From the NCBI GenBank assembly GCA_022419385.1, contig JAJUBI010000007.1, forward strand, positions 3,691,768 through 3,755,767: a stretch of DNA of 64,000 bases, in the 5' to 3' direction. Each line of letters opens with the position of its first letter. The stretch's first letter is position 1. This stretch comes from Paraconiothyrium sp. Pb-2020 (lineage: Eukaryota; Ascomycota; Dothideomycetes; Pleosporales; Didymosphaeriaceae). Positions 56,329-64,000 of this stretch are shown in pieces. The translations under genes were made by a program, and so were the position numbers. The notes below the pieces were generated by a model. That model had not been told where the DNA came from. It worked only from the letters and a program-made list of their open reading frames with translations, and searched no databases.

Positions 56329-58653
56329 CAAGATCTTCTGGTGGGATGCTCACAGTAAGCGGAAGCTTTGGTGCTACAAATTCCTCATGGTTGGAAAGCG
56401 CTGTGACAAAGGCGTAGACAAGTGCTACCAAGTCTAGGTGTGGTGGGTCAGTCATCGATAACGTAATCACGAGGACCCACATCCCTCACCCCACCCGTCA
56501 CACAAAGTATCTAACTGCTGCTCACTACATTATACCTTTAGTGCCATAAGTCTTCAGAAGGAACTCCCTGCGAAATTCCGAAGCAAATATCTGCAGAATT
56601 CAGGTCGGGACGGCTGCGCAGATGAGCCTGTGGTGCCTGTCAGAGGCCCAGTGTCTTCTCCCAAGATTATACTCCACCGTCTTTCATCAAATTTTGAGAC
56701 CATTGGTTCCCGGTGGATGCATCCAAGCAGATCCATTACATTCAGTATGCTAACATTCTGACTGCTGCTGCTCCCAGTCCGCCTGCACTCAGCTCTGCTG
56801 TATGCATCTATAGTCCTTTATCGGAGATCCACTCCCGTTTCTGGAGCAAGAATTTGTATTTTCGGGTCGCATGGCCTCATTTGACGGCCGTCCTATCCAT
56901 AGAACTAAATCTTCTTGTCTGCGTCGCCCACAAGCAAAAACAAACACGCCACTTGTGAAACTGGTGCATGAAGAACACAGCTAAAGTTACACATGGTTTT
57001 GACATCTGCAGACTAGAGCTTGCTGCTTTATAGAAAGATATAAAGCGTCTCCACATGTTCTTCTTTCGAACAGGCTTTCTGGACCACACGCTACAATTGA
57101 GCCGACTGCGAACGATCAGTTTCATGGGGACACACGCAAAGTATGTGCTATTAAGGCCACCTTGCAGTCAAATACCAGCGGCTACTCGGCAAAAGCAATC
57201 ATACCGCAAATAATTGCGCAAGCCATCCACATGAGCAGCAGGGACAGATGCACCCCGCTACAGACGTGGCATTGAACCAGACATCCCTCCACACGAAGCC
57301 GTGGAGAATGCCACTACTGTCCGGACGGGCGTTAATTCCATTCTGGCCCTGGAACAACCGTGTCTCTCGTTACAAGGTCTCGATGGTAGAGCTCCTAATG
57401 TCCAAAACGGACATCGATCAATGCCTTCCAGCCTGAGATCACGAAATTCTTCGTTCAATCTTTTCGACTCTGGACATGCCGCCGATGCGCAGTGAATTGT
57501 GCCTACCGTTGAACTTCGGTCTTTGTCAAATTTGTCTCAGAAATTGGAATTGGAATTGGAACTGAACCATGATAGGCATTGAGGAAGCACGAGAACGAGA
57601 AATCCCCTTATATGCGGTGTGATCATTCAGACCATCTTCGCAAGACACTATCTCCAATGAAAGTGTCACAGGTAACGTACCGCAAATTTGGTCATGGCCG
57701 CAGGACCTGCAACGCTTAACATGTACAGCTTAATGCTACCTTTGATTGATGTGATCTTGAACAATCCTTGGATCAACGTTCCTCCCCCTGGGATCTTGCT
57801 ATCTAGGTCTAAAAGAGCTAGGTGTCTACAGTCGTAGCGCTGTCTTATTCGGCTGTTCTTAGGAGCATCGTAATCGAATTCCAAAGGGAGCATTATTCTC
57901 GTGGACATTTCGCCATTGCCACGAACGCACAAGTTTCTACTAGCATTGCAAAACCAAAGCTGCTTTGGTGTATTCCAGTGTTGAGGCATGCTCTTCTTAT
58001 TAAAAGATGGCCATTGATCATATCCTTTCGCAAAAACCGGTTTGCTTTGCCTCTAAAATGGTGCTTCAGCATTCTGCAGCGAAGGGTTGATTGGAAAACG
58101 GAGCCACTGCTCTATGGTCTCACAGAACGCGCGGACCTGTGGGGCTGTTGTAAGGAGTCACTGTCAGTGCCGCGAGCCGCGGCCTCATTGCTCCTGGTTG
58201 TATTTGTGCTTCTCTCTACGTCGGCGTCAGCTGACCTTTACCCCGACATTCCAGCGGTTCCTCACCTGCCACAGCGCATGCGGTTGCCGCAATATCCGTG
58301 AATCTCGTTCTCCCGAAAATGAGCCTGAACCTGCGAGTGCGACGTCGGTCCTCGTGTGACTAGAGTGGCAGCTCATCTCACCAAAGTGCACGCCTGCTTG
58401 ACGTCAATCGTTGCGAAGATATAGGCTAGGTATGCAAAAATCAATGTACAATCAAAGCGCACCGTCATATGTGCGAATGCGAAATATATTGGTACTTCTA
58501 GGGTGCGATGCAAGGGGTTCCTTGAGCTTCGCACGGATTTTAGCTCTACCAGAGCTAGTACCACTGCAATCGGTAATAACCATGTGCTACGACCCGGAGT
58601 TTTGACCGTTTTCCAGGTTACGTACTCTATATCCTTCCTTCGCTGCAGGAGAA

Positions 58654-58698
58654 GGAATGTAGTGCGCGGCCTCATGGCGAAGACGCGCACTACATTCC
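58654..58698. repeat. Perfect 15-bp inverted repeat (stem-loop)
   Basis: GGAATGTAGTGCGCG (58654-58668) and CGCGCACTACATTCC (58684-58698) are exact reverse complements around a 15-base spacer. The stem has 8 G:C and 7 A:T pairs. It lies about 200 bp upstream of the start codon of the His-rich secreted protein gene. Confidence 0.9.
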
Positions 58699-58781
58699 AG
58701 AGCATCGTTCTGCCACGAGGGACTCCACGGCAATACGCTCATCGATTCGAAAGCTTACCGATAGCTATGATCCGAAGCAAC

Positions 58782-58787
58782 TATAAA
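58782..58787 (+). promoter_or_regulatory. Candidate TATA box of the His-rich secreted protein gene
   Basis: TATAAA, 110 bp upstream of the ATG at 58897. The stretch from there to the ATG is rich in CACC/CAAC and ends CATACAATATG, typical of a fungal leader. Confidence 0.5.
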
Positions 58788-58896
58788 TTCTACCAGATGC
58801 ACCTTCCAACTTGAATCACCAAGACCACCACGTCCTGCAACTTCACTCACCTTCTTACGTTCAGAATCTTCGAAACCATATTCGAAAACATACAAT

Positions 58897-59370
58897 ATGC
58901 GTTTCTCCATCATCACCCTCGCGGCTCTCATGACCGCCACCTATGCGCTCCCTAGCCTTGCTCCAGAAGCCGACTCCCTCGCCATCCGCGAGGAGGCTAT
59001 GGGCGACAATGCTGCTAGCACCAATATGAACGCCGCTGACGCCCACAAGAAGCCCGACGACAAGAAGAAGCACCACCACCACAAGGGCGCCCACAAGCAC
59101 CATGACAAGCCGAAGCACGACGGAAAGAAAGACGACAAAGATGAGAAGAAGGGCACGCACTACCTAGCTGCTCGAAACGCTGAGCCTGAGGATGCTCACA
59201 AGCCAATGGACGGCAAAGACGGCAAAGACGGCAAAGACGACAAAGACGACAAAGACGGAAAGAAGGAGCACAAGCACCACAAGCACCACCACCACAAGGG
59301 CGGAAAGAAGCACGATAAGGACGACAAGGGAAAGAACGATGATGACAAGGATGACAAGGACTGGCACTGA
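58897..59370 (+). CDS. Secreted His/Lys/Asp-rich low-complexity protein
   Basis: A single exon of 157 aa. A signal peptide (MRFSIITLAALMTATYA) precedes LPSLAPEADSLAIREE. Most of the rest is low complexity: a first His/Lys block (KKHHHHKGAHKHHDKPKHD), a short ordered link (THYLAARNAEPEDAHK), a DGKDGKDGKDDKDDKDGK repeat and a second His/Lys block (HKHHKHHHHKGGKKHDKD) with an acidic end. There is no cysteine. The two halves look like diverged copies of one unit (SLAIREE-linker-block, then YLAARNAEPED-linker-block). High His content suggests metal or polyanion binding in the wall or outside the cell; this is inference and I recognise no family. The TATA box and leader fit well, and codon choice (AAG, GAC, CAC) is that of a well-expressed gene. 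Confidence 0.75.
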   Translation: MRFSIITLAALMTATYALPSLAPEADSLAIREEAMGDNAASTNMNAADAHKKPDDKKKHHHHKGAHKHHDKPKHDGKKDDKDEKKGTHYLAARNAEPEDAHKPMDGKDGKDGKDDKDDKDGKKEHKHHKHHHHKGGKKHDKDDKGKNDDDKDDKDWH

Positions 59371-61132
59371 AGTCCGGTTCATGTCACCAAGAACTGGAAG
59401 TGGCCTTGGTTGGTGTAGGGGATATCGATGTGGGGTCGTGGGTGAACGAAAGGGGCGAGTCATTCTCTATAGCATCACACACACTCGTTTAGCAATTCGA
59501 TTTCTCTTGGGGTTTAATCCTGTGCACGATGCCTAGCATGTCATAGATTGAATATTGAGTGTCGTCTATGTTTTTCTTATACCAATATTGTTGCATGGGC
59601 TATGAATGTTTCTCTTCGTCTTGTTCTTTTCAATATATGTCCTCGGTAGATAAATATGGTGGTCGAAGGTACGGCCCAGTGGTGGTCAATTTTATTCACT
59701 GAGCCTATATGCCCTCTCATGAAGCTCGGTGGATCTATAGCAGGGGTAAATGGCCAACCAATACCAGATAGTGTCAAGAAATGTAGCACCGCGGCGAAAG
59801 TCATTGATGCAACGTACCTAATATTATAGCCTAACATAAGACTAATTTTTTCAGTGTCCAAACCTCGAAGAACGAAACCCGTGTATTGAACTTATAGACC
59901 AATTAAACGTGTATAGATATGTAGCGTAGGGTCAATTACACCATAGTACGGGTCTAAAACTGCGGTTGATATATCAGTCGAAGTCTGACATTATGCAAGC
60001 AGAGAAAGCGTAGCGTACGCAGCGCATATCAAGCTGCCACGCTCAAATATCACTATGGATCCAAGGTAGGTCCACTTCAAAAGGAAATTTTTGTACAACT
60101 TTCCCCAAGCTGATTGAAAGCTGGTCAGTGTGAGCAGGAATGCGCTATCGTACCAGCCCACAGATTGAATACTCCCAAATACTAGGAAATGTGTCAGCCC
60201 GATAGCTATCTTAGTAGTGATCCGACTGGTATTAGAGACTGTCTCGAGAAATTACCCACCTCTTTGTAACTGAAGATCTAGGATTTCAACCACTAACACC
60301 GCCACAGACTCGCCCGCTAAGCATTTCTCGGCACTAATGAACAGATGAATCATGTACTGAAGGTGCGCGTGTATGTAACAAATGGAGGAACGAGCGATTC
60401 TACAATTAGTTCGTCTTAAGTATCACAAGTGGTTTTGGCTGATTATTGTGACTGATACCCTGTTTTCATCATAAGTGCATTCCACTTGTTATCACAAGTG
60501 ATTTTAGACAACCGATTATTTCGAAGACAGCATCTTGTCATACGCCTGAAACCTCCTAGCGCTTGGATCGAGGCGTATATCATCGGAAGAAGAAGAGCCG
60601 GGCGACTAAAGAGCTGTATCCGAGCTGCCATACCGATGGTCTACCTGTACGATTTCGCGAATGGCTGAAATCTAGTGCTGTGATCAATGGCCTACTAACT
60701 GCATTTATTGATTACGGATTCAGATTTTGGTTTCTGGAACGTCAGGGTTGCTGCAGCTTGTCTATGGCGAACAATGCTCAGCGACGTTCAATATACTGAG
60801 GTTGATCAAACGGCATCATCAGGCCTAAGTTTCTGTAGGCGGCTGGGTGCTCGAAGAATCAGATAAAGTCAGTGCTACAAACATACTGAGAAAACCCGAC
60901 GCGGAGTTTATATACTTCATTGGCTTTGAGGCTCCTTTTCTGGCTTTTGGATGTGGCTTTGCGCAATTGGAATATCATTTTCTAGAACGAAGAATCCATC
61001 AACGTTAGCAGATTTCCTAAGAAAACGATGATGAGATCTAATTGCTCTGCCTTCTCTGTCGGTACAAGCGCCAGCTTTATGCAGATTCTCCTTCATTGAA
61101 CAACACCAAAGCTTCCATCTTCTAACGCTAAG
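59371..61132. other. AT-richer gene-free stretch
   Basis: About 1.75 kb with the 3' UTRs of two convergent genes and an AT-richer middle. TATCACAAGTG occurs at 60421-60431 and again at 60490-60500; the second copy overlaps a small inverted repeat CACTTGT/ACAAGTG (60483-60500). No gene is supported. Confidence 0.45.
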
Positions 61133-64000
61133 CTAGACTTCAAAGTCCTCCTTCTGGAAAATGTGTCCCTCCAACAACTTTCCAACGTGCGACTTCCCAA
61201 ATCCATGCCCATTGCGTCTCGCCGTAAATAAGCTCTTTAAGAAACCGATTGGACTCTTCGTTAAGCCCGACTCACCCCCGGCTCGTGCCCGATTATTGGA
61301 GATGATAAAGCCTTCCGCGTCGACGTTCCAGCCTTTCTTCTCCATTTCTTCGCTCAAGGTGTGTGGGAGTAGACCGAGGAATTTGCAGGTCTCCAGATAG
61401 TCGTTATGGGACTTGAAGTACAGCTGGCCGGCGAATAGATTGAGCTGCCCTGCGAGGTGACTAGGGAGATGGAGGGCAGGCTGTCGGTTTGGTGTAGTGT
61501 AGAAGCTCAGTGTGTCCAGGGGTGGGTAGCCGGAGTTGACGCGTGCTCGATAAAGATGTAAGGTTGTCACCTTCGACTTCTCCATGCTGCGAACCAGACA
61601 ATTTGCTTCATATGGTGAGATAATCATGACAGCGTTGATGTCGTTGCCATGCATGTCATGAGAGGTCAGGATCCATTGTACTGAGCGCAGGAAAGTATCA
61701 GATACGAAGGTGTTAGAGTTCTTAACAACGGTCTCGGCAAAGTCGGTAGTCGCCAGTAAGGTCTTCATGCCTGAAAGATTGCTCGGGTCGAATGTCGTGG
61801 CTGTGATCATGCTTCTAAGGGTGGAGAAAGCAGGACAGTATCCCTGAGAGTCACCAATGATTTGGCCAGTCAACGCGAAGCTCTGCACATCCGGATGTAA
61901 TTTATGCTGTCTTGGCTTGGCGTTAGGAGCTCGCTGGATCTGCCGCTCTTGTTCCATCTCCCTAAAACACATATGAGCATGATATGCCAAAGGATGTTAT
62001 TGGGGAAGCACTTACGGCGACAATTCCCGCTCCTGCTCTTCTTGAAGCGCGCTTGCTTTGAACTGCGTAATGTTAAATACTTTACAGCGAGTCACGATTT
62101 GTTGCACAACAGGATCTTCGGAAATAGCAAAAATTCTAGGTTTGTCTGGGCTTAGACGAGGCCGGTACCGAACCTCAAGCGACTGAGCTTCAGATTCTAG
62201 CAGCTTCTCCGCGTCGTCCTTGATCAATCGTGGTTGGCCATCCTGCTTGTTCGTAGCACTCCAAATTTTGTCCTGTCGCACGAATCGTTCTCCTTGCACC
62301 GCCCACAGCGGCATGTTGCGACGGAGGTCGTTGTGGGTCTCATGCATTGACCACTCTAGGATGTCGGCGACTGTGACGGTCCAAGCGTTTGGCTTCCGGG
62401 CAGCTTCGAGTATCTTGGTCTGGATCTCTTGAGAGACGCAGAAGATCACTGTTTGGCCCTTGCCCAGCTTTCGCATTCGCATGCAAGCCTGAACGAGACG
62501 GTCTTTTGTCAATCTTGGACCTAGCGTGACAGCTGCCCTGTATTTAAGCGGAAGAACGAGGTCTATGCCACGCGTGTGAGCCTCGTCTAGGAATACAAGG
62601 CAAGCGTCAAGACGAGACTGATATGACGATGCCAGAAGAGGGCTCACGTAGCCTTTACGATCAACGACGCAAATCTCGTCGTTTCTGTCAATAAAGACGA
62701 CAGCTTCCTTGGAGTTGTTGTGGAACTTTAGCCAAGCCTTTGCCATCTCTAAGTTGTCGAGCTCGAGAATCTGAGCTCCAACATCAAGGATTACCTGAAC
62801 AGGTGGGTGGAGCTGCGTCACGCACGACAGCAAGCGATCGGCGTCAGATACAGATTGGTCCACAGAGTTAGGAATCATTAGATGTACTCCGTTCTCGGGC
62901 TGAAGAAGACGCTCCATGACTAGTGCGTTGGTATGCTTCTGATCCGGAAGCTCGAGATATTCCACATCTAGAGGGAGAACATGGTGTGAATCGATAGTAC
63001 CAGAAAAGCCGGTGATCAGCTGCTCTCGTGCCTTACCAATGTCCCAACCAGAAGCCGAAAGCTTGTCTGGAAACTCCTTCATTTCCTTAGGAAAGACGAT
63101 GTGATAAATATAATAGTCGATAACGCTTTTGCCATTCCGTAGGGCGGGGAACACCTTGCTGATGCATTGAGGTCGGTCTTTCATGTTGATACCTTTTAGG
63201 GTGGTAAAAGCCTCAGTGAGACCGTTGGAGTCTTTCACCCAATCCTGGTACGTAATTTCAGCTTGATCTGAGTTTGTCAGATGTGCGAGAGCAGCGAACA
63301 GCTCAGTATCGTTAAGACCTTGATAGTAGTAGCTCAGTAACGTCAATGTGATAATGACGTCAGGATGAGAGAACTCGCTACGCAAGGCTGGGGTGTCTTT
63401 GGCCCGGAAAGGGACAGCGACCTTGGTCGGCGGAGTACGATCGGCAAGACCGTAATTTACTCTCCAACGCTTCTGGCCCAGGACGAATACCAGTATCCCA
63501 TCAGCAAAAAAACCACGGAGAAGAAGAAGCTGCGGCCGGTTCGTTTCACTCCAAAGCGACACATTTTTCTCAACCAGCTCGATCTCTTGTGGAGAAAGAT
63601 CGCTTTTCGTGATGTATGTGAGGACAGCTTCGCGAACTGCTGGTGGCTGGCGGCTGATTGGAAATCCTAGAAGACCCTCACTACAGATCTTGGTGGCTAG
63701 CAATCGAACAAGGGACTCGCCAGCATCATCACGGAGTATACGAGTCCTTGGAAAGGCGCCACGAATCCCGGGAACCGTTTCAATTGAGGAAGGGAAATCT
63801 TCAGCGACCGCTGGAATGACACGCCTCGCCAGTTCCAACACCTGCCCGATCAAAAGCCATCGATCTGGACTTGACTCAACCGAGCGCTGAGTACCCATGG
63901 TGTAGATTAGTTCGAAGCGTGGACTAAAGTTTTCATCACTCTCATCCACGATGTCGCGTGAATAACTCTCAAGAAAGCCCTGCGCTGCTATTGCCGATTT
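61133..64000 (-). CDS. C-terminal part of a giant DUF3638/DUF3645 protein
   Basis: Two exons (from beyond 64000 to 62016, and 61961-61133) across a 54-nt intron; 937 residues are visible and the frame is open to the window edge, so the start lies outside. The segment SRDIVDESDENFSPRFELIY followed by TMGTQR is a strong DUF3638 signature, and GPRLTKDRLVQACMRMRKLG with FLDEAHTRGIDLVLP is the DUF3645 part. Proteins of this kind are about 3000 aa in fungi and are often labelled ubiquitinyl hydrolase or helicase-like by similarity; the biochemical role is uncertain. The last exon ends in a basic tail followed by HIFQKEDFEV. The join gives ELSP-EMEQERQ, in frame. Confidence 0.88.

Larger units (their letters stand above)
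56329..58896. other. Long gene-free stretch with a perfect hairpin
   Basis: About 2.6 kb without supported coding sequence. It contains a perfect 15-bp inverted repeat at 58654-58698 and a TATAAA at 58782-58787. Elsewhere I see only overlapping short frames. Confidence 0.45.

Overview
The window looks like nuclear DNA of a filamentous ascomycete, most likely a Dothideomycete; I cannot fix the order from sequence alone. Reasons: short introns (44-250 nt, mostly 45-60) with GT..AG ends and CTAAC-like branch sites, roughly one gene per 2.5-3 kb, and characteristic fungal families (HET, NACHT-ankyrin, class III-like chitin synthase, GH72 glucanosyltransferase, OPY2, DUF3455, SNF1, Atf1-type bZIP, a giant DUF3638 protein). 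I saw no tRNA, rRNA, CRISPR array or intact transposon.

Layout. 0-4 kb: 3' end of a gamma-tubulin complex GCP3 gene, then an RG-rich zinc-knuckle protein. 4.9-9.6 kb: a self/non-self recognition island with a helical STAND-N-terminal-like protein, a divergently transcribed NACHT-ankyrin NLR and a decayed HET gene. 12-13 kb: secreted DUF3455 protein. 15-20.7 kb: a P450, an intact HET-domain gene and a second P450. 21.7-23.2 kb: OPY2-like HOG-pathway membrane anchor. 25-29 kb: a frameshifted SLOG-like conserved protein, a RING-H2 protein, 5-hydroxyisourate hydrolase with a PTS2, and a low-molecular-weight tyrosine phosphatase. 30-33 kb: chitin synthase. 34-36 kb: an eleven-knuckle CCHC protein. 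37-38.7 kb: F-box-like protein with an acidic tail. 39.7-42.6 kb: SNF1 kinase. 44.3-46.5 kb: Atf1/AtfA-type bZIP factor. 48.7-50.5 kb: a small Cys-containing ORF and a three-module cysteine-rich secreted protein. 51.6-53.3 kb: GPI-type GH72 enzyme. 54.4-56.3 kb: F-box protein. 58.9 kb: a His/Lys/Asp-rich secreted protein. 61 kb to the end: C-terminal part of a giant DUF3638/DUF3645 protein.

The most interesting observation is in the 4.9-8.6 kb island. Splicing the NLR correctly adds a 42-residue N-terminal leader. This leader shares a 17-residue motif with the C-terminal part of the divergently transcribed neighbour (QHISEVSTQNNSQTFII against QDISDIVTLNNSQALVG). Fungal NLR/effector pairs that signal through a shared amyloid motif (HET-S/NWD2, PNT1/HELLP) have the same arrangement: motif at the NLR N-terminus, motif at the effector C-terminus, adjacent genes. 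The motif here does not look like the HET-s repeat, and I do not recognise it as a named type, so it may be a new or little-described family.

Several neighbours belong to cell-wall and stress biology (OPY2, chitin synthase, GH72, SNF1, Atf1), but each has its own promoter and I see no sign of a co-regulated cluster. Exon boundaries below were read by eye from splice signals and frame continuity; they have not been tested against transcripts.
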